NCBI RefSeq assembly: GCF_902833085.1 | Contig: NZ_CADFEB010000005.1 | Coordinates: forward strand, 310,001-374,000 | Direction of reading: 5' to 3' | DNA: 64,000 nt | Source of the DNA: Burkholderia ubonensis | GTDB taxonomy: Bacteria; Pseudomonadota; Gammaproteobacteria; Burkholderiales; Burkholderiaceae | Part shown: piece by piece, positions 10,417 through 21,618 of the stretch | How positions within the stretch are numbered: position 1 is the first letter of the stretch | Layout: each line of letters opens with the position of its first letter | Program-made: the position numbers and the translations under genes | Notes under the pieces: generated by a model | Database searches by the model: none | What the model was told of the DNA's origin: nothing | The model's input: the letters and a program-made list of their open reading frames with translations, nothing else

Positions 10417-12336
10417 TCAGATCTCGATCTTCGTGCCGAGCTCGACCACGCGGTTCGCCGGAATCGCGAAGAAATCGGTCGGCTTCGCGGCGTTCTGGTG
10501 CATCCACGCGAACACGCGCTCGCGCCAGATCGACATGCCCGGCAGCTGCGTCGGCACGACCGTTTCGCGCGCGAGGAAGAACGACGTGTCCATCAGCTCG
10601 AACGTCATGTCGTGGGTGCGCCCGAACTCTTCCAGCACCGCCTTCACGTCCGGCGTTTCGTTGAAGCCGTATTCCGCCGTCACGATGTAGAGCCCGCCCC
10701 CCGCGTCGCGCGCGCTCAGCCGCTTGTCGTCGCGCACGTATGGGATGTCGCGCGTGACGAACGTCAGGAAAATGGTCCGCTCGTGCAGCACCTTGTTGTG
10801 CTTCAGGTTGTGCAGCAGGCTGACGGGCACGAGCTTGTCGTTGCCGGTCAGGTAGATCGCCGTGCCCGACACGCGGTGCGGCGGATGCGCGAGCAGCCCC
10901 TGCAGGAACGGCTCGAGCGGGATGCCGTCGGCCGCCGTGCGCTCCTTCACGATGTGCCGCCCCTTGTACCAGGTCATCAGCAGGAAGAACAGCAGCGCGC
11001 CGATGCCGAGCGGCAGCCAGCCGCCCTGCGCGACCTTCAGCAGGTTCGCGCCGAAGAAGCCGAGGTCGACCGCGAGGAAGACCGCGATGATCGCGCCCAC
11101 CAGCAGCCGGTTCCAGTTCCACACCTTCACCATCACGACCGCGGCGAGCACGGTCGTGATCACCATCGTCGCCGTCACCGCGATACCGTACGCGGCGGCG
11201 AGGTTGTCCGAGCTCTTGAAGCCGATCACGATGCAGAGGATCACGAACAGCAGCAGCCAGTTCACGACCGGCACGTAGATCTGGCCGATCGCCAGTTCGG
11301 ACGTGTGCAGCACCTTCATGCGCGGCACGTAGCCGAGCTGGATCGCCTGCGAGGTCAGCGAATACGCACCCGAGATCACCGCCTGCGACGCGATCACGGT
11401 CGCGACCGTCGACAGCACGACGAGCGGCAGCAGCGCCCAGTCGGGCGCGAGCAGGAAGAACGGGTTCTCGATCGCCTTCGGGTTCTGGATCAGCAGCGCG
11501 CCCTGCCCGAAGTAGTTGAGCACGAGCGACGGCATCACGAGCCCGTACGCCGCGATCCGGATCGGCTTCGCGCCGAAATGGCCCATGTCCGCGTAGAGCG
11601 CTTCGGCGCCCGTCAGCACCAGCACGACCGAGCCGAGCACGACGTAGGCCTGCAGCACGTGGTCCGACATGAACGATACCGCGTAGTACGGATTGATCGC
11701 CGCGACGATGCCCGGCACGCGCACGATGTGATACACGCCGAGTGCTGCGATCGCGACGAACCACAGCACCATGATCGGGCCGAACAGCTTGCCAACCGTC
11801 GCGGTGCCGTGGCGCTGGATCCAGAACAGTGCGATCAGGATCACGATCGTGATCGGCAGCACGAGATGCGAAAGATGCGGGGTCGCGATTTCGAGACCTT
11901 CGACCGCCGACATCACCGAGATCGCCGGCGTGATCACCGCGTCGCCGTAGAACATGCATGCTCCGAAGATCCCGAGCGCCATCAGCGCGCCCGTCACGCG
12001 GCTCTTCGAATTGAGCGGCCGCAGCGACAGCGCCATCAGCGCCAGCACGCCACCCTCGCCGTTGTTGTCGGCGCGCATCACGAACAGCAGGTATTTGATG
12101 CCGACCACGAGAATGATTGCCCAGAACAGCAGCGAGATCACGCCGAGGATCGAGCTTTCCGTGAGCGGAATGCCGTGTGCGGGGCTGAACGCCTCCTTGA
12201 GCGAATACAGCGGACTCGTGCCGATGTCGCCGAACACCACGCCGATCGCGGCGATCGCGAGCGCCTGCAGCGAATGTTGTTGCGTCGACGAATGCGGCGC
12301 GTGAATCGCGTTGGTCGCGTGAGTCGTATCGTTCAT
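10417..12336 (-). CDS. kup: Low-affinity potassium transporter Kup
   Basis: Inner-membrane K+/H+ symporter of the KUP/HAK/KT family, 639 residues. The hallmark first segment [19 protein letters not shown] is followed by about twelve hydrophobic helices and a soluble C-terminal domain from about 460. Other family signatures include [33 protein letters not shown] and [21 protein letters not shown]. Start ATG at 12336. It stands alone, converging on tex. Confidence 0.96.
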   Translation of the reverse strand: MNDTTHATNAIHAPHSSTQQHSLQALAIAAIGVVFGDIGTSPLYSLKEAFSPAHGIPLTESSILGVISLLFWAIILVVGIKYLLFVMRADNNGEGGVLALMALSLRPLNSKSRVTGALMALGIFGACMFYGDAVITPAISVMSAVEGLEIATPHLSHLVLPITIVILIALFWIQRHGTATVGKLFGPIMVLWFVAIAALGVYHIVRVPGIVAAINPYYAVSFMSDHVLQAYVVLGSVVLVLTGAEALYADMGHFGAKPIRIAAYGLVMPSLVLNYFGQGALLIQNPKAIENPFFLLAPDWALLPLVVLSTVATVIASQAVISGAYSLTSQAIQLGYVPRMKVLHTSELAIGQIYVPVVNWLLLFVILCIVIGFKSSDNLAAAYGIAVTATMVITTVLAAVVMVKVWNWNRLLVGAIIAVFLAVDLGFFGANLLKVAQGGWLPLGIGALLFFLLMTWYKGRHIVKERTAADGIPLEPFLQGLLAHPPHRVSGTAIYLTGNDKLVPVSLLHNLKHNKVLHERTIFLTFVTRDIPYVRDDKRLSARDAGGGLYIVTAEYGFNETPDVKAVLEEFGRTHDMTFELMDTSFFLARETVVPTQLPGMSIWRERVFAWMHQNAAKPTDFFAIPANRVVELGTKIEI

Positions 12337-12533
12337 ATGCAGCGAAATAATCGGGTCCGGAGTCGAACAAAACGAGCGCTATTCTACTCGCGCGGGGGTC
12401 GAATGCCGTCCTGTCCTGTTGCCGCGAAGCCACGAGGCCCATTGCGCCGATGCAACGCAGCGCGAGCTGTGGCAGGGAGGCCATCATAGCCGTGACGCCG
12501 GCGGTTGCCTACCCGGGTCGCGACGCACCAATG

Positions 12534-12558
12534 AAAAACGGCGCCGCAAGCGGCGCCG
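12534..12558 (-). terminator. Intrinsic terminator after the phosphoribosyltransferase gene
   Basis: CGGCGCCG (12539-12546) / loop CAAG / CGGCGCCG (12551-12558). On the minus strand it is followed by five U (12534-12538). It marks the downstream end of the ndk-to-purA gene run. Confidence 0.85.
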
Positions 12559-12590
12559 TCGGAGCGGTTTGGCGATCGGCCGGCAGGCGC

Positions 12591-13181
12591 TTACGCGCGT
12601 GCGCCATCGCGCTGCGCGTCGCCCCGCTTGATCCAGGCCTCGAGATTGTGCGGGCGAACCGTATCCCATTCCTCGAACGGCTGATGGATCCACGGATTCG
12701 TCGGCAGGAACTGTGTGTGGTAGTCGGGCTTCACCTTCGAGCAGCCCTTGTACCAGAGCACTGCCGAGCGCACCGCCGTGACGGCCGGATAGCGCTCCTT
12801 CAGGTGCTCCTGCACGCGCGCGAGCGTGACGCCGGAGTCGACGAGGTCGTCGACCAGCAGCACGTTGCCGGCGAGATTGCCGCGCGTCATCGTGATGTAC
12901 TGCGCGATGTCGAGATCACCCTGCTCGCGGCCGGCCGCTTCGCGGTACGAACTGGTCGCGAGGATCGCGAGCGGCACGTCGTAGATGCGCGACAGCTGGT
13001 CGCCGACGCGCAGGCCGCCGCGCGCGAGGCACAGGATCTGGTCGAACTTCCAGCCGGACTCATGCACCTGGAGCGCGAGCATCTCGATCAGGCGGTGATA
13101 TTCGTCCCAGCCCACCCACAGGTTCTTGTCGTCGTTGCGCGGATCGGTCATCACAAGCGTCATCGTGTTCTGCTGCGTCAT
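12591..13181 (-). CDS. Purine-type phosphoribosyltransferase
   Basis: 196 residues with a type I phosphoribosyltransferase fold. The PRPP-binding loop VLLVDDLVDSGVTL is at about 85-98, and the hydrophobic strand ILCLARGGLRVGDQLS precedes it. The Trp/His-rich C-terminal part resembles xanthine/hypoxanthine-guanine phosphoribosyltransferases, which salvage purine bases to nucleotides. Base specificity cannot be read from the sequence. It begins 6 nt after the purA stop, so it is almost certainly co-transcribed with that AMP-synthesis gene, in keeping with purine metabolism. Confidence 0.88.
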   Translation of the reverse strand: MTQQNTMTLVMTDPRNDDKNLWVGWDEYHRLIEMLALQVHESGWKFDQILCLARGGLRVGDQLSRIYDVPLAILATSSYREAAGREQGDLDIAQYITMTRGNLAGNVLLVDDLVDSGVTLARVQEHLKERYPAVTAVRSAVLWYKGCSKVKPDYHTQFLPTNPWIHQPFEEWDTVRPHNLEAWIKRGDAQRDGARA

Positions 13182-13187
13182 CGTGCA

Positions 13188-14543
<1,356 letters not shown>

Positions 14544-14561
14544 TTAGCTGGTTAAAAACGT

Positions 14562-14642
14562 ATTCTACCTATGTTCGCGGGCGATTCCGAATTTTTCCGT
14601 TTCGCTTCAACGATGTGGCACGCGAAAACGCGGCCCGCGAAC
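14562..14642 (-). promoter_or_regulatory. Candidate purA promoter with a perfect 10-bp inverted repeat
   Basis: On the minus strand a TAGAAT -10 lies at 14567-14562, about 28 bases before the purA ATG. The arms GTTCGCGGGC (14573-14582) and GCCCGCGAAC (14633-14642) are perfectly complementary, 50 bases apart. One arm falls between -10 and the expected -35. No strong -35 is seen. Confidence 0.45.
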
Positions 14643-14648
14643 GCCTTT

Positions 14649-15797
14649 TTAGCGGGGCTCGACCACCCACGCGCCGTTGCGCTCGACGAGCGAGCGGTCG
14701 CAGGCGAACTCGTCGAGCACATGATCGTGCCCCGGCAGCGCCTGGATCACGACCTCGCCTGCATCGCGCAGCGCCGCGACGGCCGCGCGCAGCGCGTCGT
14801 CCTGCGCCCACGGCGCGAGGATCGCGGTGCCGCGCGCCTCGACCGGCGAAATCCGCGCGAGCTCGCGCAGATCGAGCGAGAAGCCCGTCGCCGGGCGGGC
14901 GCGGCCGTACGCCTGGCCGACGTGATCGTAGCGGCCGCCGCGCGCGATCGCGTTCGGCACGCCATCGATGTAGGCCGTCAGCATCGCGCCGCTGTGGTAC
15001 GCGTAGCCGCGCAGGTCGGCGAGATCGATCGCGACTTCGACGCCCTTCGCCTGCGCCGCGAGCTGCGCGAGATCGTCGAGCGCCCGCGTGATCTCCGGCA
15101 GTGCGGGCAGCCGCGCGCGCGCCTCGTCGAGCACGCTCGCATCGCCGTACAGATGCGGCAGCGCGCGCAGCGCGGCCCGTGTGTCGGCGCCGAGATCGTC
15201 GGTCAGTTCGTTCAGCAGCGGCACGTCCTTGCCCGACAGCGCGTCGTACAACGCCTCGCCACGCTCGGCGGCCAGTGCGTCGCGCGCGAGCAGCGCCGCG
15301 AGCACGCCCGCATGGCACAGGTCGAGCCGGATGCGCGACAGGCCCGCGAGATGCAGCGCGTCGAGCATCAGCTGCTGAATTTCGAGATCGGCTTCCAGCC
15401 CGGCGTGACCGTAGATTTCGGCGCCGATCTGGATCTGCTCGCGGGTGGCGTGCAGGCCGCGCGGGCGCGTGTGCATCACGTGGCCCGCATAGCAAAGGCG
15501 CGTCACGCCCTGACGGTTCAGCAGGTGCGCGTCGATGCGCGCGACCTGCGGCGTGATGTCCGCGCGCAGGCCGAGCGTGCGCCCCGACAGCTGGTCGACC
15601 AGCTTGAAGGTGCGCAGGCGCAGATCGTTGCCACCGCTCGTCAGCAGCGACTCGAGGTATTCGAGCAGCGGCGGCATCACCATTTCGTAGCCGTACGAAC
15701 GGAAGCGATCGAGCAGCCTGCGGCGCAGCTCCTCGATCTTGCGCGCTTCCGACGGCAGCACGTCGGCGATATTCTCGGGAAGTAACCAGGTCGACAT
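14649..15797 (-). CDS. hisZ: ATP phosphoribosyltransferase regulatory subunit
   Basis: HisZ is a histidyl-tRNA synthetase-like protein lacking aminoacylation activity. It activates the short form of HisG in the first step of histidine synthesis. 382 residues with class II synthetase-type motifs ([26 protein letters not shown]) but a degenerate C-terminus lacking the anticodon-binding domain. The ATG at 15797 opens the conserved start [14 protein letters not shown]. An upstream in-frame ATG at 15872 would add 25 unconserved residues. A short-form hisG is expected elsewhere on the chromosome. Confidence 0.95.
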   Translation of the reverse strand: MSTWLLPENIADVLPSEARKIEELRRRLLDRFRSYGYEMVMPPLLEYLESLLTSGGNDLRLRTFKLVDQLSGRTLGLRADITPQVARIDAHLLNRQGVTRLCYAGHVMHTRPRGLHATREQIQIGAEIYGHAGLEADLEIQQLMLDALHLAGLSRIRLDLCHAGVLAALLARDALAAERGEALYDALSGKDVPLLNELTDDLGADTRAALRALPHLYGDASVLDEARARLPALPEITRALDDLAQLAAQAKGVEVAIDLADLRGYAYHSGAMLTAYIDGVPNAIARGGRYDHVGQAYGRARPATGFSLDLRELARISPVEARGTAILAPWAQDDALRAAVAALRDAGEVVIQALPGHDHVLDEFACDRSLVERNGAWVVEPR

Positions 15798-15894
15798 CGG
15801 TACGGTCCTACGACGGGAAACGCGGCGCGCGACACGCGCACCGCGGTGTGAATCGGAATCGGGTTCAGGCAAACGGCCGGGTGCGCCGTCCGGA

Positions 15895-16086
15895 TCAGGT
15901 GGCGAGCAGCAGCAGTGCGAGCCCGAGCGCCATCACGATCAGCCCGCCTATCCGGATATGATGCGGCGGCCGCTCCGCTATTCTACGAAACGTGTCCCGC
16001 CATGCGGACGGAAACACGAAGGGAAATGCGCCCTCGATAATCAGCATCAGCGCAACTGCGAGCAACAACGAGCCAGCCAGATCCAT
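15895..16086 (-). CDS. DUF2065 (YjeT-like) small inner-membrane protein
   Basis: 63 residues with two hydrophobic helices (about 5-25 and 45-62) separated by the Arg-rich turn [12 protein letters not shown]. This is the pattern of DUF2065/YjeT, commonly encoded between hflC and purA or hisZ. Function unknown. The position directly after hflC suggests an association with the HflKC membrane complex, an inference from gene order only. Confidence 0.88.
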   Translation of the reverse strand: MDLAGSLLLAVALMLIIEGAFPFVFPSAWRDTFRRIAERPPHHIRIGGLIVMALGLALLLLAT

Positions 16087-16122
16087 GCGAGCGACGGCGC
16101 CGCAAGACGCGGCGCCCCAAGG

Positions 16123-17022
16123 TCAGTGTTTGCGGGGAGCGGGCGCCGCCGGTGCGGCGCCGCCCGTCGGGCTGCGCATGAAGCGGAAGAACTCGCTGTC
16201 GGGGTCGACGACGATGATGTCGTTGCGCTTGAACGTGTTGCGATACGCCTGCAGGCTCGCATAGAACTGGTAGAACTGCGGATCGCGGCCGAACGCGTCC
16301 GCGGCGATCGTCGCGGCCTTCGCATCGCCCTCGCCCTTGATCGTCTGCGCCGATTTGTATGCGTTCGCCAGTACCGCCTGCTGCTCGCGCTCGGCGTCGG
16401 CCTTGATCTGCTCGACGTCCGCCGCGCCTTCGGCGCGCACCTGCGCAGCCTGCTCGCGCAGCACGGCGATCATCCGCTGGTATGCGGCGTCGGTCTGCGC
16501 GGCCGGCAGGTCGACACGCGTGAGCTGCACGTCGACCACGTCCACGCCGAACCCGGACGCCGTCGCCAGCACCGCGCCGCGGGCGGCGTCGGCGATCGCG
16601 CGCTGGCCGCCGATCACGTCCTCGCGCTCGCGCTTGCCGATCGCGTCGCCGAGCGCGCCCTTCAGCGCGACGCTCAGGCGGTCGCCGGCCGCGGTCGGCT
16701 CGCCGCCCGTCGCGGCGAAATACTTCATCGGATCGGCAATCCGATACTTGACCATGTAGCCGACGAGCAGGTCATGCTTGTCCGCGGTCGCGAACTGCAG
16801 CGGATCCGCCGATTCGAGCGACTGCAGGCGGGTGTCGATCAGCGTCGCCGTCTGCAACGGCGGCGGCAGCTTGAAATGCACGCCGGGGCCGGCCAGCGTA
16901 GGGTCGGCGCCCGAACGGCCCGACAACACGGCCGCGTGGCGCGGGTCGACGGTCAGGACGGTCGACGACGCAGCGAAGGCAACGATCACGATTGCGACGA
17001 CGAGCGCAATGATTCGATTCAT
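16123..17022 (-). CDS. hflC: FtsH-protease modulator HflC
   Basis: Band-7/SPFH membrane protein that forms the large HflK-HflC cage around FtsH and controls its access to substrates. 299 residues. A single N-terminal membrane anchor (IALVVAIVIVAFAASSTVLTV, split as an anchor at about 5-25) is followed by a periplasmic SPFH domain and a helix rich in Ala/Glu/Gln. The motif GEGDAKAATIAADAFGRDPQFYQFYASL is typical of HflC. It starts 14 bases after the hflK stop, so the two are translated from one message. Confidence 0.95.
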   Translation of the reverse strand: MNRIIALVVAIVIVAFAASSTVLTVDPRHAAVLSGRSGADPTLAGPGVHFKLPPPLQTATLIDTRLQSLESADPLQFATADKHDLLVGYMVKYRIADPMKYFAATGGEPTAAGDRLSVALKGALGDAIGKREREDVIGGQRAIADAARGAVLATASGFGVDVVDVQLTRVDLPAAQTDAAYQRMIAVLREQAAQVRAEGAADVEQIKADAEREQQAVLANAYKSAQTIKGEGDAKAATIAADAFGRDPQFYQFYASLQAYRNTFKRNDIIVVDPDSEFFRFMRSPTGGAAPAAPAPRKH

Positions 17023-17036
17023 GACACGCGCTCCCG

Positions 17037-18374
17037 TTACTTCAGATCGTCTTCGCGCGACCGGCTGCGAAAGGCTTCGCGCGATCGCAGCACATCGCTG
17101 CCGGATGCCGGTGCGGCCGCCGAGGCGGGCACGCTTGCCGACGGCGTCGATGCCGCGGCCGGCGCCGGCGCTTCCGCCGCCGATGCGCCGGCGGGCGCAG
17201 CGGCCCCCGCCGCGCTCTGCCGGCCCTGCTCGACCAGCTTGTCGAGCGGGAGATACAGCACGTTGTTGCCGCCCTTGCTGCCGACGAAGATCTTCGTCGA
17301 GTTCGAATAGATTTCCTGCATGGTCTCCAGGTACATCCGTTCGCGGATCACGGCCGGCGCCTTCGAATACTGCGCGTAGACCTGCTTGAAGCGCTCCGCG
17401 TCGCCTTCGGCCTGCGTGACGACGCGATCCGCATACGCCTTAGCCTCGTCGATCAGTTTCGCGGCATCGCCCTGCGCCTTCGGCAGCAGGTCGCTCGCAT
17501 AGGCCTGCGCGGCGCGCTTCGCGGCCTCGCGCTCGTCGCGCGCCTTCGCCACTTCGCCATAGGCGGCCTGCGTCTGCTCGGGCGCCGCGACGCTTTGCAT
17601 CGTCACGGACGTGACTTCGAGCCCCGTGTGATAGCGGTCGAGATCGCGCTGAATCGCTTCGCTCACCTGCTGGCGCAACGCATCGCGATCCTGATTGAGG
17701 ATGTCCGCCGCGCTGCGCGTGCCGACGATCGCGCGCACCGCGGCCTGTGCGGCCTGCGTGACGCTGCGCTCCGGATCGACGCTGCGGAACAGGTAATCGG
17801 TCGCCGAACGGATCCGGTACTGCACCGCGAAGCGCACGTCGACGATGTCGGCGTCGCGCGTCAGCATCGCGGATTCCTTCACGTTCGCGAGGCGCACGAC
17901 GTTGTTGCGGCCGACCTCGACCGAGCGGCTCTGCGACGTGTCGACGATCTCGTGCGATGCGAACGGATACGGCGCTCGCCAGTGCACGCCCTGCTCGACG
18001 GTGCCGGTAAGCTGGCCCATCTGCAGCACGACGCCCGTCTGGCCTTCCGGCACGACGAACAGGCCGCTGCCGGCATAGACCGCGACCAGCACGCCGATCA
18101 CGATGCCGACACCGACGCGCGCGGCACGGCCGTTGTCCGGGCGGAACCCGTTGCCGCCCTTGCCGCCGAACAGGCCGCTCAGGCGCCGGTTGAAATTGCG
18201 CCACATTTCGTCGAGATCGGGCGGGCCTTCACCGTCACCGCCTGGTGGGCGCTTCGATTCGTTCGCGCGGGGCTGCGTCCCGCCATTGCCTTCGCCACGT
18301 CCCCAGCGGGGATCGTTGATCGACAGCAAGGCGTGCTTGCGCCGCCCGTTACTCCGCTCGTTGTATTCGTTCAC
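17037..18374 (-). CDS. hflK: FtsH-protease modulator HflK
   Basis: Partner of HflC in the membrane cage that modulates FtsH. 445 residues. A Gly-rich cytoplasmic N-terminus (GGKGGNGFRPDNG) leads to a transmembrane helix at about 88-108, then the SPFH domain (FVVPEGQTGVVLQMGQ) and a long helical region. The last ~50 residues are an Ala/Pro/Ser low-complexity tail before a charged end. The start codon is GTG at 18374. The reading frame and length fit the family. Confidence 0.94.
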   Translation of the reverse strand: MNEYNERSNGRRKHALLSINDPRWGRGEGNGGTQPRANESKRPPGGDGEGPPDLDEMWRNFNRRLSGLFGGKGGNGFRPDNGRAARVGVGIVIGVLVAVYAGSGLFVVPEGQTGVVLQMGQLTGTVEQGVHWRAPYPFASHEIVDTSQSRSVEVGRNNVVRLANVKESAMLTRDADIVDVRFAVQYRIRSATDYLFRSVDPERSVTQAAQAAVRAIVGTRSAADILNQDRDALRQQVSEAIQRDLDRYHTGLEVTSVTMQSVAAPEQTQAAYGEVAKARDEREAAKRAAQAYASDLLPKAQGDAAKLIDEAKAYADRVVTQAEGDAERFKQVYAQYSKAPAVIRERMYLETMQEIYSNSTKIFVGSKGGNNVLYLPLDKLVEQGRQSAAGAAAPAGASAAEAPAPAAASTPSASVPASAAAPASGSDVLRSREAFRSRSREDDLK

Positions 18375-18421
18375 CAGAGTTTGTTCACCAGATTAGACGC
18401 CGGCAAACCGGCCGGGACCGG

Positions 18422-19600
18422 CTAGCGCCCGTGTTCGGAAAGCGTATGGTCTTCGTGTGATTCCGCGGGCGCGCCGTCGAGCGGCATCGCGCCGTCAAGG
18501 TGTTCCGCAGAGGCGATTTCGGCGATGGCGGCGCGCAGCGCGTCCAGCCCTTGACCGGTGCGCGCGCTCAAAAAGACGCGCGAAATATTACCATACTCGT
18601 CCCGCTCGACCGCGTCGCCGCGGGCCGCCAGCTCAGGCACGGCGTCGATCTTGTTGAATACCAGGACCTGCCGGATCGTGTCCGCGCCGATCTCGTGCAG
18701 CACACCGTTGACCTGCTCGATCTGCTCGAGCCGCACCGCGCTCGACGCATCGACGACATGCAGCAGCAGATCCGCGTGGATCGTTTCCTCGAGCGTCGCG
18801 CGGAACGCCGCGACCAGCTGGTGCGGCAGCTCGCGGATGAACCCGACCGTGTCGGACACGACGATCTGGCCGATCTCGTCGCCGAGATACACACGCCGCG
18901 ACGTCGTGTCGAGCGTCGCGAACAGCTGGTCGGCCGCATATGCCTGCGCTTTCGTCAACGCATTGAACAGCGTCGACTTGCCTGCGTTCGTGTAGCCGAC
19001 GAGCGAGACCGACATCGTGCCGCTGCGCGCCCGCTGGCGACGCTGCGTGCTGTGCTGGCGGCGCAGCCGGTCGAGGCGCGACTTCAGCATCTTGATGCGA
19101 TCGCCGATCAGTCGGCGGTCGGTTTCGAGCTGGGTTTCACCGGGGCCGCGCAGGCCGATACCGCCCTTTTGCCGCTCGAGGTGGGTCCACGCGCGAATCA
19201 GCCGGGTCGACAGGTATTGCAGTTGAGCGAGTTCGACCTGCAGCTTGCCTTCGTGGCTGCGCGCGCGCTGCGCGAAGATGTCGAGGATGAGGCTCGTGCG
19301 GTCGACGACCCGCCTGTTAAGCGCACGCTCCAGATTGCGCTGCTGGGCCGGCGCCAACGCGTGATTGAAGATGACGATGTCGACGTCGTTGGCTTCGCAG
19401 GCGAGCCGCAATTCTTCGGCTTTGCCGCTGCCGACGAACATCGCGGCATCGGGGCTGGAGCGGCGGCCGGTCAGGGTGACGGCGGGATGCGCACCCGCGC
19501 TGGATGCGAGAAGACTGAGTTCTTCGAGACTGGCCTCGAAATCGGTCTTGCCGAAATCGATGCCGACGAGCGCTGCGTTGATCAAATTGTCAGGTGTCAA
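18422..19600 (-). CDS. hflX: Ribosome-associated GTPase HflX
   Basis: GTPase that splits stalled or hibernating ribosomes. 392 residues: an N-terminal HflX domain, a coiled linker (LQYLSTRLIRAWTHLERQKGG), then a G domain with P-loop GYTNAGKSTLFN, switch region DTTSRR, G3 DTVGF and G4 NKID. No ATG is suitably placed. Either the TTG at 19600 or the TTG at 19585, which gives the conserved start INAALVGIDFGK, must be used. It lies between hfq and hflK, the standard order. Confidence 0.93.
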   Translation of the reverse strand: MTPDNLINAALVGIDFGKTDFEASLEELSLLASSAGAHPAVTLTGRRSSPDAAMFVGSGKAEELRLACEANDVDIVIFNHALAPAQQRNLERALNRRVVDRTSLILDIFAQRARSHEGKLQVELAQLQYLSTRLIRAWTHLERQKGGIGLRGPGETQLETDRRLIGDRIKMLKSRLDRLRRQHSTQRRQRARSGTMSVSLVGYTNAGKSTLFNALTKAQAYAADQLFATLDTTSRRVYLGDEIGQIVVSDTVGFIRELPHQLVAAFRATLEETIHADLLLHVVDASSAVRLEQIEQVNGVLHEIGADTIRQVLVFNKIDAVPELAARGDAVERDEYGNISRVFLSARTGQGLDALRAAIAEIASAEHLDGAMPLDGAPAESHEDHTLSEHGR

Positions 19601-19657
19601 GATTTGGCGGCTGGCATCGGTCGCACGCGGCGACCGGATGCCGGCCGCTGCGATAGG

Positions 19658-19897
19658 TTAGGACGAGGCTTCCGCGTCCGGGTGGAAGTTCACCGGGCGC
19701 GCCGGAACGACCGTCGAGATGGCGTGCTTGTAGACCATCTGGGTCACCGTATTACGGAGCAACACGACGTACTGGTCGAACGATTCGATGTTCCCTTGGA
19801 GCTTGATGCCGTTGACGAGATAGATCGAAACGGGAACGTGCTCCTTGCGCAGTGCGTTCAAAAACGGGTCTTGTAACAATTGCCCTTTGTTGCTCAT
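19658..19897 (-). CDS. hfq: RNA chaperone Hfq
   Basis: 79-residue Sm-like hexameric RNA chaperone that pairs small RNAs with mRNAs. Sm1 ([27 protein letters not shown]) and Sm2 ([11 protein letters not shown]) motifs are intact. The proximal-site pair KH is present. The C-terminal tail is short (about a dozen residues). The ATG at 19897 is chosen because GGAG sits 6 bases upstream and the protein then starts [12 protein letters not shown] as in other Hfqs. An in-frame ATG at 19909 would overlap that ribosome-binding site. Confidence 0.97.
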
Positions 19898-19930
19898 GGC
19901 GTACTCCATCTTGTTTTGCAGGTTGATCTG

Positions 19931-19977
19931 GATTGGCGACGAAGAAAAAGAGATCCGGCGCCAATCGCTACACTATA
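19931..19977 (-). promoter_or_regulatory. Candidate hfq promoter and 5'-leader stem-loop
   Basis: A -10 hexamer TATAGT (minus strand, 19977-19972) would start transcription near 19965. The transcript would begin with GATTGGCG (19966-19959), a 20-base pyrimidine-rich loop, and CGCCAATC (19938-19931): a perfect 8-bp stem at the extreme 5' end of the hfq message. No good -35 was found. Confidence 0.5.
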
Positions 19978-20038
19978 GCTGATTTTGCGTGCCCCGCCCG
20001 GGCATCGGCCATGCGGCCTACCCTTGCGGGACGTGCGT

Positions 20039-21376
20039 TCAGCTCTTGTCCGCGTACGGGTTGTGCGACGAACGGAACTCTATGCGCAATGGAGTCCCGG
20101 TCAGGGAGAAAGTTTCGCGGAAGCGGTTCTCCAGGTAGCGCTTGTAGGTGTCGGTCACCGCATCGAGCGCATTGCCGTGGATCACGATGACCGGCGGATT
20201 CTGGCCGCCCTGGTGCGCGTAGCGCAGCTTCGGGCGCACCGGGCCGCGACGGCGCGGCTGCTGGAACTCGACCGCCTCGATCAGCGCGCGCGTGAGTTTC
20301 GGCGTCGGCAGCTTCGCCATCGCCGCGCCGTACGCGTCGTCGACCGAGCGCATCAGCGGGCCGATGCCGGTCTTTTCCGCTGCGGAAATGAAGTGGAATT
20401 TCGCGAATTCGAGGAATTTCAGCTTGCGGGTCAAATCGGCTTTGGTGCGTTCGCGCACGTGCGGATCGAGACCGTCCCACTTGTTCACGCCGACCACCAG
20501 CGCCCGCCCTTGCTCGACCACGAACCCGGCGATGTGCGCGTCCTGGTCGGAAATGTCCTGGCGGGCATCCAGCAGAAGAATGACGACATTCGCGTCGGCA
20601 ATCGACTGCAGCGTTTTCACGACCGAGAATTTCTCGATCGCCTCGAACACCTTGCCGCGGCGGCGCAGGCCGGCCGTGTCGATCAGCGTATAAGGCTTGC
20701 CGTTGCGCTCGAAATCGACGTAGATCGAATCGCGCGTGGTGCCGGGCATGTCGAACGCGATCACGCGGTCCTCGCCGATCAGCGTGTTGACGAGGGTCGA
20801 CTTGCCGACGTTCGGCCGGCCGACGATCGCGATCTTGGTGCCGCGCGACGCCTTGTCCTCGTCTCCCTCTTCCGGCTGGCCCGCGTAAGCGACCCCGAGC
20901 GCCTCGTTGATCATCTCGGTTACGCCGTCGCCGTGCGCGGCCGAAATCGCGCGCGGATCGCCGAGCCCGAGCTCGTAGAAGTCCGCCGCGACGGCCGTGT
21001 ACTTCATCCCCTCGGACTTGTTGACGACGAGAAAGATCGGCCGGCCGGTCTTGCGCAGATAGTCGGCGATCGACTTGTCCTGCGGCGCGAGCCCGTTGCG
21101 ACCGTCGACGATGAACACGACGACGTCGGCCTCCTCGACCGCCTGCCGCGTCTGGCGCGCCATCTCGTGCAGGATGCCGTCCTTCGCGACCGGCTCGAAG
21201 CCGCCCGTGTCGACGACGAGATACGGCCGCTCGCCGACCCGCCCTTCGCCATAGTGGCGATCGCGCGTCAGGCCCGGCAAGTCGGCTACCAGCGCATCGC
21301 GCGAGCGCGTGAGCCGGTTGAACAGCGTGGATTTCCCCACATTGGGGCGCCCAACAAGGGCAATGACCGGTTTCAT
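20039..21376 (-). CDS. der: Ribosome-assembly GTPase Der (EngA)
   Basis: Essential GTPase with two tandem G domains, required for 50S subunit maturation. 445 residues. The first P-loop is [12 protein letters not shown] near residue 8, the second [12 protein letters not shown] near 187. G4 NKSE and NKWD motifs are present, and a C-terminal KH-like domain follows. Start ATG at 21376, preceded by a strong 11-bp hairpin in the leader. Confidence 0.98.
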   Translation of the reverse strand: MKPVIALVGRPNVGKSTLFNRLTRSRDALVADLPGLTRDRHYGEGRVGERPYLVVDTGGFEPVAKDGILHEMARQTRQAVEEADVVVFIVDGRNGLAPQDKSIADYLRKTGRPIFLVVNKSEGMKYTAVAADFYELGLGDPRAISAAHGDGVTEMINEALGVAYAGQPEEGDEDKASRGTKIAIVGRPNVGKSTLVNTLIGEDRVIAFDMPGTTRDSIYVDFERNGKPYTLIDTAGLRRRGKVFEAIEKFSVVKTLQSIADANVVILLLDARQDISDQDAHIAGFVVEQGRALVVGVNKWDGLDPHVRERTKADLTRKLKFLEFAKFHFISAAEKTGIGPLMRSVDDAYGAAMAKLPTPKLTRALIEAVEFQQPRRRGPVRPKLRYAHQGGQNPPVIVIHGNALDAVTDTYKRYLENRFRETFSLTGTPLRIEFRSSHNPYADKS

Positions 21377-21397
21377 CTGTGTAGTCTACGGTGAGGC

Positions 21398-21422
21398 GCA
21401 GCAGCGGGAGGCCCGCTGCTGC
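21398..21422 (-). promoter_or_regulatory. Strong hairpin in the der leader
   Basis: GCAGCAGCGGG (21398-21408) and CCCGCTGCTGC (21412-21422) are a perfect 11-bp inverted repeat with a 3-base loop, ending 21 bases before the der start codon. There is no following U-run, so it is not a simple terminator. Confidence 0.55.
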
Positions 21423-21535
21423 GGGCGGCTGCGCTGAATGAAAATATCACGAATTCGCGCCGCGCCGGATGCGCGCGCCCGGCGCGCGCCGCGCGCCGTC
21501 CATCTTTCGTCTCGTACTGCCTTCCAAATACCGAA

Positions 21536-21555
21536 CGGCCGGGAGCACCCGGCCG
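21536..21555 (-). terminator. Possible terminator after bamB
   Basis: CGGCCGGG (21536-21543) / AGCA / CCCGGCCG (21548-21555). On the minus strand it is followed by a weakly U-rich stretch, downstream of the bamB stop. It may separate der-hfq-hfl from bamB, or only attenuate. Confidence 0.5.
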
Positions 21556-21618
21556 CCTTCATGTGATGCGCGGCGCACCGTGCGGCGAACCGCCGCACGA
21601 GGCGAGCGCGCCGTCGCG

